A stretch of 7,162 nucleotides of DNA from Alphaproteobacteria bacterium. GTDB lineage: Bacteria > Pseudomonadota > Alphaproteobacteria > UBA828. Made by a program: the position numbers and the translations under genes. Below, one piece after another: positions 1-5,819 of the stretch. The stretch spans positions 1-7,162 of the forward strand of contig JABJCZ010000374.1 in NCBI GenBank assembly GCA_018668475.1, written 5' to 3'. The notes under the pieces were generated by a model. It saw only the letters and a list, made by a program, of their open reading frames with translations. It searched no databases and was not told the origin of the DNA. Each line of letters starts with the position of its first letter. The stretch's first letter is position 1.

Positions 1-1059
1 CCGTTTGTCGCCAAGTTTACGATCGAGAATCAACTCGGAGTTACCGGTGCCCTTGAATTCCTCAAAGATCACCTCGTCCATCCGCGAGCCAGTATCGATC
101 AACGCAGTGGCAATAATAGTCAATGAGCCACCTTCCTCGATGTTGCGGGCAGCTCCAAAAAACCGCTTCGGCCGCTGCAGGGCGTTGGCGTCCACACCAC
201 CAGTCAACACCTTGCCTGATGAGGGCACGACGGTGTTGTAGGCCCGCGCCAGGCGCGTAATGGAATCGAGCAGGATAACAACGTCGCGCTTATGTTCGAT
301 CAAACGTTTAGCTTTTTCGATCACCATTTCGGCTACCTGAACGTGCCGTGTCGCTGGTTCATCAAAAGTCGAGCTGACAACTTCGCCCTTCACAGAGCGC
401 GCCATGTCAGTCACTTCCTCCGGCCGTTCGTCGATCAATAGTACGATCAAGAATGACTCCGGGTGATTTTCCTCAATCGACCGGGCGATGTTCTGCAACA
501 TCACAGTCTTGCCGGTGCGTGGTGGTGCCACGATCAGCGCGCGCTGGCCTTTGCCAAGCGGCGCCACCAGATCAATAATCCGCGCCGTTGAATCCTTGAT
601 GGTCGGATCTTCGATTTCCATCTTGAACCGGTCATCCGGATAGAGCGGCGTCAGGTTATCAAAGTTGATCTTGTGTTTGATTTTCTCAGGCGGATCAAAA
701 TTGATCTGGTTGAGCTTGAGCAGTGCAAAATACCGTTCGCCATCTTTTGGCGCTCGGATTTGTCCTTCCAGCGTATCACCCGTCCGCAATGCGAAACGCC
801 TAATCTGGGTCGGGCTGACATAGATATCGTCAGGTCCCGGCAAGTAATTGGCTTCCGGCGAGCGTAGAAACCCGAACCCATCCTGCAACGTCTCAAGCAC
901 GCCGCTACCGTAAATGGCCTGATCATTTTCAGCCAGCTGCTTCAGGATACCGAACATCTGGTCCTGCCGGCGCATGCTGCTAGCGCCCTCGATCTCGAGC
1001 TCTTCTGCGAACTTGAGAAGCTCGGTCGGCGTTTTGTTCTTTAACTCCTGCAGATGCAT
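1..1059 (-). CDS. rho: Transcription termination factor Rho (3' end cut by window)
   Basis: Hexameric RNA-dependent ATPase that binds C-rich nascent RNA and dislodges RNA polymerase. The reading frame starts at ATG (1059-1057) and stays open for 353 codons to the window edge; Rho is about 420 residues in E. coli, so roughly 65 C-terminal residues are missing. In order: the N-terminal helical start [15 protein letters not shown], the RNA-binding cold-shock-like domain with the RNP1-like DGFGFLR (60-66), Walker A PPRTGKT (179-185), [13 protein letters not shown] (207-219), the Walker B stretch [15 protein letters not shown] (261-275), the Q-loop region [14 protein letters not shown] (281-294), and the secondary-channel R-loop area around EEFKGTGN (333-340). 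Identity to E. coli Rho is high across the ATPase domain. No in-frame start lies close upstream, and no good Shine-Dalgarno is visible before the ATG. It follows hemJ after a 228-nt leader. Confidence 0.98.
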   Translation of the reverse strand, partial: MHLQELKNKTPTELLKFAEELEIEGASSMRRQDQMFGILKQLAENDQAIYGSGVLETLQDGFGFLRSPEANYLPGPDDIYVSPTQIRRFALRTGDTLEGQIRAPKDGERYFALLKLNQINFDPPEKIKHKINFDNLTPLYPDDRFKMEIEDPTIKDSTARIIDLVAPLGKGQRALIVAPPRTGKTVMLQNIARSIEENHPESFLIVLLIDERPEEVTDMARSVKGEVVSSTFDEPATRHVQVAEMVIEKAKRLIEHKRDVVILLDSITRLARAYNTVVPSSGKVLTGGVDANALQRPKRFFGAARNIEEGGSLTIIATALIDTGSRMDEVIFEEFKGTGNSELILDRKLGDKR

Positions 1060-1158
1060 AGCGGTACAATCGTGTTGTGGGGAAAGGGCACAAATGAATC
1101 GGAACGACCATCGCTGGCGAAAGGCGGCACATGACGGCCGGAGAAGGCCCACGCGGTC

Positions 1159-1188
1159 GAGAAAGGAAAGGGGTAGTGCGGGATATGG
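1159..1188 (-). promoter_or_regulatory. Candidate rut-like C-rich tract in the rho leader
   Basis: Read as the rho transcript, these 30 nt contain 15 C and a single G (hand count), with many pyrimidine-C steps. A C-over-G bubble of this kind is typical of Rho loading sites. E. coli rho is autoregulated by Rho-dependent termination in its leader, so an autoregulatory role here is a reasonable inference. It lies 100-130 nt upstream of the rho start codon, and a second, weaker C-rich stretch follows near 1060-1106. The function is not shown by sequence alone. Confidence 0.4.
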
Positions 1189-1251
1189 CAGACGAGGTTG
1201 GCTCCCCGCCTGAGCGATCAGCAAACGTATCGGTGCTTCATGCTGCAAGTC

Positions 1252-1279
1252 AAACTAAGTTTCGACAGCACTTTGTCAA
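1252..1279 (-). promoter_or_regulatory. Possible sigma-70-type promoter for rho
   Basis: A perfect -35 hexamer TTGACA (1279-1274) starts 9 nt past the hemJ stop codon. The best -10 at 16 nt spacing is TAGTTT (1257-1252), which matches only 3 of 6 consensus bases. A strong -35 with a degenerate -10 is common in alphaproteobacteria. If used, it would give rho its own transcript with a leader of about 190 nt, besides any read-through from the hem operon. Confidence 0.3.
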
Positions 1280-1287
1280 GTCACTGT

Positions 1288-1728
1288 TCAGAATGGCTTC
1301 ACAACCACCATTATAACCACGAGGATCATGATCAGCGTCGGCACCTCGTTGGCGAGCTTGAAAAATCGGGCCGAGCGCGTATTGCGGTCTTCCGCGAAAG
1401 CCCGGCGCCAGCGCCCCATCATGCCGTGTGCTGCCAGTAAACATACCAGGCTCCCAAGCTTTACCCAGAGCCAGACGTCCCCAGACCAGTCCACCACGCC
1501 GGGCACACCAAGCAAGGCACTACCAAAGATCAGGCTAAGAATCATCGCCGGGGTCATGATCGCGCGATACAGACGCCGCTCCATAACCTTGAATGTTTCT
1601 GACTGTACCGACCCAGGCTCAGCAGCCACATGATAGACGAACAGGCGCGGCAGATAGAGCAATCCCGCCATCCAGGCAATAACCGAAATTATGTGCAGCG
1701 CCTTGAACCAGAGATATGCGTCAGCCAT
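1288..1728 (-). CDS. hemJ: Protoporphyrinogen IX oxidase HemJ (membrane protein)
   Basis: Inner-membrane enzyme that oxidises protoporphyrinogen IX to protoporphyrin IX, the substrate of ferrochelatase; it is the oxidase form used by most alphaproteobacteria in place of HemG or HemY. The 146 residues fit a short family member. Four hydrophobic helices are visible: about 6-28, 57-75, 84-105 and 129-144. Family hallmarks include the conserved His12 in KALHIISVIAWMAGLLYLPR, His33 in RLFVYH, Lys90 in the third helix, and the C-terminal RFFKLANEVPT motif (121-131). A usable Shine-Dalgarno AAGGGG (1744-1739) sits 10 nt before the ATG and only 5 nt past the hemH stop. The 21-nt gap to hemH and shared strand indicate one hemE-hemH-hemJ operon. 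No intrinsic terminator (GC stem plus T-run) was seen after its stop. Confidence 0.95.
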   Translation of the reverse strand: MADAYLWFKALHIISVIAWMAGLLYLPRLFVYHVAAEPGSVQSETFKVMERRLYRAIMTPAMILSLIFGSALLGVPGVVDWSGDVWLWVKLGSLVCLLAAHGMMGRWRRAFAEDRNTRSARFFKLANEVPTLIMILVVIMVVVKPF

Positions 1729-1749
1729 CGCGTAATTGCCCCTTGATGG

Positions 1750-2811
1750 TCATGACATCACGCCCATGGCGCATTGTGAGCGGTCGGTTGGACAACATCT
1801 CTTGCCGTCCATTCCACAAGCAGCGCCACCCGGTTTACCCCGCCCGCCGTGGCTACGTACCAAGCCGGCAAGGCCGGCGATGAATTGCTCATCAATGCCA
1901 GGCGCCGGCACCCGCACGTAGGCCAACACACCTGCTGCATCAGCCACCGCCCGATACTCAATATCCAGTTCTACCAACGTCTCTGAATGCTCCGACACAA
2001 ATGCGATCGGCGCAACAACCAGGGCTTTGCGGTCAGCGCCCGCTTGTTCAATTTCAGCCTCCGTTGCCGGGCCAATCCATTCCAGCGGCCCAACCCGACT
2101 TTGATAACAAACTCGCCAATCTAGGCCGGGACGCTCCAGCTTCTTCACAATTGCAGCGGCACATTGCTCCACCTGCCACTGATACGGATCACCTTTTTCA
2201 ATGATCTTTTTAGGCAGGCCATGGGCCGAGAACAACAAGCGCGGTGATCCTTTGGTTGCAGCCTCATCAAGTGCCTTGGAAATCAAGTCCGCCTGCGACG
2301 CGATCAATCCATCCAGAACCGGATAACAACAGATTGACGATGTCGGCACTGACTCTGCTCCAACGGATGCCTTTTTTGCCGCCGCCTGCCAGCTCGCCAA
2401 TGATGACCCCGTTGTCGTCATCGAATACTGCGGATAAAGAGGCAACAAAACGATACGGTCCGGCGCGAACGCGCGTACCTGTTTGACTGTTTCCTCAACG
2501 AAGGGATGCCAATAGCGCATGGCAATGAACACGCCGGCCTCGCCCAGGTCAGTATCCCCGACCAGTTCTTTTTGAAGGGCATCCGCCTGGGCACGGGTCT
2601 GCGGCAGAATGGGTGACCGGCCGCCAATCTGATTATAGATTTCCCGTGCAATCGGCGCGCGACGCCATGCAATCATCGCCGCAATCATCTGTCGCATGGG
2701 GGCCCGGACATCGATGATTGCCGGATCTCGAAATAGATTAAACAGAAACGGTCTGACCGCTTCAGGCGAGTCAGGGCCACCCAGATTGAACAGAACGACG
2801 GCTGTACGCAT
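1750..2811 (-). CDS. hemH: Ferrochelatase, probable [2Fe-2S] type
   Basis: Inserts ferrous iron into protoporphyrin IX to make heme b. I start it at ATG 2811-2809 (353 residues), because that ATG shares its A with the hemE stop codon (TGATG) and has a weak GGAAAAG purine stretch just upstream. A GTG four codons earlier (2823) gives a 357-residue version but lacks a ribosome site. Numbered from the ATG, the chain begins MRTAVVLFNLGGPDSPEAV. It contains LPLYPQYS (123-130), the catalytic-site SAHGLP with His197, and the SEHSETLVELD motif with Glu277. The C-terminus is unusually cysteine-rich: Cys332, Cys339, Cys340 and Cys347, with Cys161/162 in SSICCYPV. Caulobacter and mycobacterial ferrochelatases hold a [2Fe-2S] cluster on one internal and three C-terminal cysteines with similar spacing, so this one probably does too. 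Confidence 0.96.
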   Translation of the reverse strand: MRTAVVLFNLGGPDSPEAVRPFLFNLFRDPAIIDVRAPMRQMIAAMIAWRRAPIAREIYNQIGGRSPILPQTRAQADALQKELVGDTDLGEAGVFIAMRYWHPFVEETVKQVRAFAPDRIVLLPLYPQYSMTTTGSSLASWQAAAKKASVGAESVPTSSICCYPVLDGLIASQADLISKALDEAATKGSPRLLFSAHGLPKKIIEKGDPYQWQVEQCAAAIVKKLERPGLDWRVCYQSRVGPLEWIGPATEAEIEQAGADRKALVVAPIAFVSEHSETLVELDIEYRAVADAAGVLAYVRVPAPGIDEQFIAGLAGLVRSHGGRGKPGGAACGMDGKRCCPTDRSQCAMGVMS

Positions 2812-3866
2812 CAGCTTTTCCACGCACGAATAGCATCACTCAGCGCGGCCACATTCTCGGGCGGTGTTTCCGGCACAAATCCGTGGCCCAAATTGAATAC
2901 AAATGGCCGCCCGACGAACGCGTCGAGGATGAATTTGGCTTCATCCAACATGGCCGAACCACCCACAACAACCAGCCGCGGATCAAGATTCCCCTGCAAC
3001 ACACAGGTTTGCGGCAATGAGTTGCAAGCCCAGCCCGGTGATACGCAGGTATCAAGACTGACAGCATCAACCCCGGTTTCTGTAGCGTACGGGCTGTAGA
3101 GGCCGCCGGCTCCACGCGGAAATCCGATCACGGGAACATCAGGAAATTCAGCCTTTAGACGACTGACAATTTTCCGAGCAGGTTCGATGCACCAGCGTCG
3201 AAAGGCGCGTTCTGGCAACACGCCGGCCCAGCTGTCAAAAATCTGCACCGCATCAACACCAGCCTTTATCTGAGCTGAAAGATGCAAAACCGTGGCATCG
3301 ACCAGGAGGTCAATGACCTGCTGAAAGCTATCCGGTTGTCCGTAAGCCCAGTCTTTTGTCTTCGCGAAATCGCGGCTGCTACCACCTTCGATCATGTAGG
3401 TGGCTACAGTCCAGGGCGCTCCGGCAAAACCCAATACGGTGGTCCCCGGCGGTACCTGATCCCTGATCAACGATACAGCTTCATAAACCGGCTCAAGATG
3501 GCCAAGAAACTTGGTCTCATCCAATTGAGGTAAATCTGCAGAAGATTTGATGGGTACCAGCTTTGGCCCCTCACCTTGCACAAAGGATACATCGAGACCG
3601 AGCCCGTCTGGTACCACCAGAATATCGGAAAACAGAATTGCGCCATCCATCCCAAAACGACGCAGCGGCTGTAATGTGACTTCGCAGGCAAATTCCGGCG
3701 AATAACAAAGATCGAGAAAACCGCCAGCGCGGGCTCGCGATTCTCTGTATTCGGGTAAATACCGTCCCGCTTGTCGCATCATCCAGAACGGTGGTGAAGC
3801 CTGAACTTCTCCGCGCAGTGTGGCAAGCAAACGCTTGGGTGTATGATTATCGTTGGATTGGGTCAT
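2811..3866 (-). CDS. hemE: Uroporphyrinogen decarboxylase
   Basis: Cytoplasmic, cofactor-free enzyme that removes four carboxylates from uroporphyrinogen III to give coproporphyrinogen III, the branch toward heme. The 351-residue length is normal. The family signature PFWMMRQAGRYLPEYR spans 26-41, with the substrate-binding Arg31 and Arg35. The catalytic Asp81 lies in FSDILVVPD, followed by GFAGAPWTVATYMIEG (146-161) with Tyr157, and the FNLGHG motif (324-329) with His328. It is the first gene of the leftward hem operon, and its TGA overlaps the hemH ATG by one base, which suggests translational coupling. The ribosome site is weak (GAGA about 6 nt upstream). No convincing -35/-10 pair was found in the origin-side gap, although its promoter must lie there; in Caulobacter the hemE promoters lie inside the origin. 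Confidence 0.98.
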   Translation of the reverse strand: MTQSNDNHTPKRLLATLRGEVQASPPFWMMRQAGRYLPEYRESRARAGGFLDLCYSPEFACEVTLQPLRRFGMDGAILFSDILVVPDGLGLDVSFVQGEGPKLVPIKSSADLPQLDETKFLGHLEPVYEAVSLIRDQVPPGTTVLGFAGAPWTVATYMIEGGSSRDFAKTKDWAYGQPDSFQQVIDLLVDATVLHLSAQIKAGVDAVQIFDSWAGVLPERAFRRWCIEPARKIVSRLKAEFPDVPVIGFPRGAGGLYSPYATETGVDAVSLDTCVSPGWACNSLPQTCVLQGNLDPRLVVVGGSAMLDEAKFILDAFVGRPFVFNLGHGFVPETPPENVAALSDAIRAWKS

Positions 3867-3907
3867 AAGGTCTCAATCTGGAAGCAAGCTCTTTCTCTTA
3901 CAGTTCC

Positions 3908-3923
3908 AATTCAATCTATAAAA
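3908..3923. other. AT-rich stretch, candidate unwinding element
   Basis: Fourteen of these 16 bases are A or T (aattcaatctataaaa). It lies 2 bp beyond the far end of the trinucleotide run at 3926-3943, which is where duplex opening would spread in an origin unwinding region. It also sits about 40-60 bp upstream of the hemE start, so it might instead contain part of the hemE promoter (TATAGA, minus strand, 3920-3915, is a 4-of-6 match to a -10 box, but with no -35 partner). Confidence 0.4.
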
Positions 3924-3925
3924 GG

Positions 3926-3943
3926 TTGTTGTAGTTGTAGTAG
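3926..3943 (+). repeat. Trinucleotide run resembling DnaA-trios
   Basis: Six consecutive triplets on the plus strand read TTG TTG TAG TTG TAG TAG. Read 3'->5' away from the neighbouring DnaA-box pair (3947-3964) they are GAT GAT GTT GAT GTT GTT. Three, including the two nearest the boxes, match the DnaA-trio consensus 3'-(G/A)A(T/A)-5' described for the Bacillus subtilis origin; the other three have T at the middle position. The opposite strand reads CTACTACAACTA, close in form to the CTACTATTACTT of B. subtilis oriC and in the same orientation relative to the boxes. Confidence 0.55.
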
Positions 3944-3946
3944 TGC

Positions 3947-3964
3947 GGTGAATAGCGGGGATTA
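3947..3964 (-). promoter_or_regulatory. Two abutting DnaA-box-like sites beside the trinucleotide run
   Basis: On the minus strand TAATCCCCG (3964-3956) is followed directly by CTATTCACC (3955-3947), then the 3-nt GCA, then the trinucleotide run. CTATTCACC carries the box core TATTCAC; TAATCCCCG is a weaker match (6 of 9) but is the mirrored copy of the TTATCCCCG site at 3970-3978. Paired boxes followed by a GC-rich spacer and trios are the arrangement of the B. subtilis basal unwinding system. Each site alone would be unremarkable; position and orientation make the case. Confidence 0.5.
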
Positions 3965-3978
3965 TCGAGTTATCCCCG
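3956..3978. repeat. 23-bp near-palindrome with ATCCCC arms
   Basis: The arms CGGGGAT (3956-3962) and ATCCCCG (3972-3978) are perfect 7-bp inverted repeats around a 9-bp centre (TATCGAGTT), in which one further pair also matches. It therefore contains two DnaA-box-like sites facing each other, (T/A)TATCCCCG on the plus strand and TAATCCCCG on the minus strand. It could be a symmetric protein-binding site. It is too short, and lacks a T-run, to be a terminator. Confidence 0.55.
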
Positions 3979-4067
3979 AATATGGTGGAATTGGATATTA
4001 GGTCGTCGGTAAGGGAAAACCATGGGGGTTGTTGGCCACAGCCAATGGAGTCTGTCAGTTCAAGAGA

Positions 4068-4076
4068 TGTGAATCA
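4068..4076 (-). promoter_or_regulatory. DnaA box (Caulobacter G-box-like) overlapping a GANTC site
   Basis: The minus strand reads TGATTCACA, an 8-of-9 match to TTATNCACA and one base from the TGATCCACA G-box of the Caulobacter origin. A GAATC site (4071-4075), the target type of the CcrM adenine methylase, lies inside it. A second GANTC site (GAGTC, 4048-4052) is 23 bp away. Two GANTC sites in 394 bp is close to the chance expectation, so only the overlap is notable. Confidence 0.5.
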
Positions 4077-4201
4077 CGGGGTACATTTGGTCACCGATTG
4101 AGTTGTGCACGTTATTCTAAAGCAACAATTCATGATGGGATAAATCAGTGACGTTTTTGGAATAGCCGGTATCGTTTGAAAAGCCGATATTTGCGGGTGA
4201 G

Positions 4202-4221
4202 TTATTCATTGTTTATCCCCA
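4202..4221 (+). promoter_or_regulatory. Tandem DnaA-box-like pair upstream of the PPSR gene
   Basis: TTATTCATT (4202-4210) and TTATCCCCA (4213-4221) lie head to tail, 11 bp centre to centre, one helical turn apart. TTATCCCCA is the best plus-strand match in the gap (8 of 9) and ends in TCCCCA, the hexamer of the weak W-boxes described in the Caulobacter origin. The pair is 39 bp before the downstream start codon, so DnaA bound here could also affect transcription of that gene. Confidence 0.5.
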
Positions 4222-4260
4222 GAGTTTTCCAAACCATCACGCGATGGAAGATACACGAGC

Positions 4261-5079
4261 ATGAGCGCGACGTTTCACTTACATCTGGTTTCAGACGCGA
4301 CCGGGGAGACAGCTATTGCCACTGGCCGTGCTGCTTGTGCCCAATTTGAAGGTGTGAGGGTCGTCGAACATTTATGGTCTCTGGTGCGAACCGGTAATCA
4401 GGTTAGTCGAATTCTCGGCAGCATCGAAGCTAATCCCGGTGTGGTTTTCTTTTCTATTGTTGATGCCGAGTTGCGTCAGTTATTGGAGGACGGGTGCCGC
4501 AAACTTAATGTGCGAACCGTCGCACTGCTGGATCCGGCGATCAATGCCCTTAGTCAATATCTTGGTGTCGAGAGTGGCAACCAGCCCGGCGGCCAACATG
4601 TGATGGATGCTGAATACCTCAAGCGCATCGACGCAATGAATTTTGCATTGTCGCATGATGATGGGCAGGGTGCGCCATCGCTGAAAGGTGCAGATGTTGT
4701 TTTGGTCGGTGTATCGCGAACTTCGAAAACACCAACCTGCTTTTACCTTGCGAACCGAGGGCTCAAAGCCGCAAATATTCCAGTGGTGCCAGGGTGTCCG
4801 TTACCTGATGAGTTAATGGCTCTCACCGGACCACTGGTAGTCGGTCTTACCCGTAGCGCCGATCAATTAGTGGACATTCGCCGCAATCGGCTTCGCGTTC
4901 TAGGACAGGGCGAGGGGACAGATTATGTTGATCCGGAAACAGTGGATACAGAAATTCGGGATGCCCGACGCTTGTTTTCACGACAAAACTGGATTGCTCT
5001 CGATGTCACCCGCCGCTCGATTGAGGAAACGGCAGCAGCAATTCTACAGCTCTATGACAAGCACATGGATGGCGTCTGA
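4261..5079 (+). CDS. ppsR: Pyruvate, water/phosphate dikinase regulatory protein (DUF299, PPSR family)
   Basis: Bifunctional kinase/phosphorylase that inactivates PEP synthetase or pyruvate phosphate dikinase by ADP-dependent phosphorylation of a threonine and reactivates it with phosphate, thus setting flux between pyruvate and PEP. The 272 residues match the family length. The N-terminal HLVSDATGETA (8-18) is characteristic, and the nucleotide-binding loop GVSRTSKTP spans 150-158, followed by FYLANRGLKAANIPVVP (161-177). DAMNFALSHDDG (124-135) is another conserved block. The ATG has a GGAAG ribosome site ending 10 nt upstream. Which dikinase it controls cannot be told, as neither is in the window. 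The symbol follows E. coli use and is not the photosystem repressor PpsR. It is the first rightward gene from the probable origin, and 104 nt with no recognisable element separate it from maf. Confidence 0.93.
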   Translation: MSATFHLHLVSDATGETAIATGRAACAQFEGVRVVEHLWSLVRTGNQVSRILGSIEANPGVVFFSIVDAELRQLLEDGCRKLNVRTVALLDPAINALSQYLGVESGNQPGGQHVMDAEYLKRIDAMNFALSHDDGQGAPSLKGADVVLVGVSRTSKTPTCFYLANRGLKAANIPVVPGCPLPDELMALTGPLVVGLTRSADQLVDIRRNRLRVLGQGEGTDYVDPETVDTEIRDARRLFSRQNWIALDVTRRSIEETAAAILQLYDKHMDGV

Positions 5080-5183
5080 ACGAGCTAATTTGTACCCGGT
5101 ATCGGTTTTCCCGCATTCGGGTGTGTGATAGGTCTGGCGGCTCACCTCCATACTGAACCTGGCCGGCGGGGCCAATTGGCAAG

Positions 5184-5819
5184 ATGACCGAGAACAATAT
5201 CAAACAGCTCTCAGGCGGTTCCGCGGTGCCGCTCGTTCTGGCATCGGCCAGCTCCGCTCGGGTCGCTTTGTTGCGGGGTGCCGGCCTAGCCTTTTCGGCC
5301 AAGCCGGCCACAGTTGACGAAGACGCCGTGAAGGAAGAAATGAGCGAGCGCGGCGCATCTGCCGAAGATACAGCCATGGCATTAGCCGCCCTAAAGGCCG
5401 AGCGTATCAGCCAGCGCGAACCCGATGCGTTGGTCATCGGCGCTGATCAGCTATTGGATTGCGACGGTCGATGGTTCGACAAGGCAGTGGATCAAGACGA
5501 TGCGCGTGCCCAGTTGAATGCCTTGCGAGGCTGCGCGCATGGCTTGGCAACGGCGGTATGTGTTGCTCAGGGAGGCCGAACGATCTGGCGATATGTCGAA
5601 ACGCCAGCTCTTCGGATGCGCGATCTGAGCGACAAGTTTATCGAAGACTATCTGACAGCGGCGGGCGAAGAAGCGACGGGATGCGTTGGCGCCTACAGGT
5701 TGGAGGGTTTGGGTGCCCAGTTGTTTGCGCAGATCAAAGGGGACTATTTCACTATCCTTGGCCTGCCGTTATTGCCTTTGCTGGCGTTTTTGCGTGAGCA
5801 CGACGTGGTGCCGGAATGA
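5184..5819 (+). CDS. maf: Maf-family nucleotide pyrophosphatase (YceF-like)
   Basis: House-cleaning enzyme of the Maf/HAM1 fold that hydrolyses non-canonical or methylated nucleoside triphosphates to monophosphates; older names call it a septum formation inhibitor. The family start VPLVLASASSARVALLR spans 15-31 (Ser21, Arg26), Lys71 lies in ALKAERIS, and the metal/catalytic segment VIGADQLLDCDG covers 84-95 with Asp88. The C-terminal YRLEGLGAQLF (171-181) and GDYFTILGLPLLPLL (186-200) are also typical. The GADQ motif and RWFDKA resemble the YceF (7-methyl-GTP) branch more than the GADT of dTTP/UTP pyrophosphatases, but the substrate is not certain. About 14 residues precede the core and no strong ribosome site is seen, so the exact start is less sure. 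Its stop overlaps aroE by four bases (ATGA). Confidence 0.93.
   Translation: MTENNIKQLSGGSAVPLVLASASSARVALLRGAGLAFSAKPATVDEDAVKEEMSERGASAEDTAMALAALKAERISQREPDALVIGADQLLDCDGRWFDKAVDQDDARAQLNALRGCAHGLATAVCVAQGGRTIWRYVETPALRMRDLSDKFIEDYLTAAGEEATGCVGAYRLEGLGAQLFAQIKGDYFTILGLPLLPLLAFLREHDVVPE

Larger units (their letters stand above)
3867..4260. other. oriC: Probable chromosomal replication origin (oriC) between hemE and the PPSR gene
   Basis: This 394-nt gene-free gap separates the two divergent gene sets and has 44% G+C by hand count (3901-4260), well below the genes. The hemE/RP001 gap is the mapped origin of Caulobacter crescentus and is conserved as a landmark in alphaproteobacteria; here the right-hand gene is a DUF299/PPSR gene, which I believe is the RP001 family. 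DnaA-box-like 9-mers (reference TTATNCACA) are TTATCCCCA (4213-4221, +), TGATTCACA (4068-4076, -), TTATCCCCG (3970-3978, +), CTATTCACC (3947-3955, -), TTATTCATT (4202-4210, +), TTGGCCACA (4032-4040, +), TTGTGCACG (4103-4111, +) and TTATTCTAA (4112-4120, +); the first two match best. All neighbours are transcribed away from the gap, as expected beside an origin. No long open frame, tRNA or TTAA-N7-TTAA CtrA site was seen. Confidence 0.75.

Noticed and set aside
1136..1149. GGCC-N6-GGCC hairpin between hemJ and rho as a terminator
   Set aside because: Only a 4-bp stem and no T-run on either strand.
1218..1241. Seven-codon minus-strand frame (MKHRYVC) in the rho leader that might be a leader peptide
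   Set aside because: No ribosome site precedes it, and a frame this short is expected by chance; no known rho leader peptide resembles it.
974..1440. Several plus-strand open frames across the rho start, leader and hemJ
   Set aside because: They overlap each other and well-supported minus-strand genes, have no recognisable motifs and no ribosome sites.
4087..4118. TTGGTC / TATTCT as a promoter for the PPSR gene
   Set aside because: The 20-bp spacing is too long and both hexamers are weak; TTGAAA at 4176-4181 likewise lacks a -10 at proper spacing.
4135..4143. Minus-strand TTATCCCAT as a further DnaA box
   Set aside because: Only 6 of 9 match, failing in the CACA half that determines binding, and with no supporting arrangement around it.
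5110..5121. CCCG-N4-CGGG inverted repeat between the PPSR gene and maf as a terminator
   Set aside because: Short stem with no downstream T-run in either direction.
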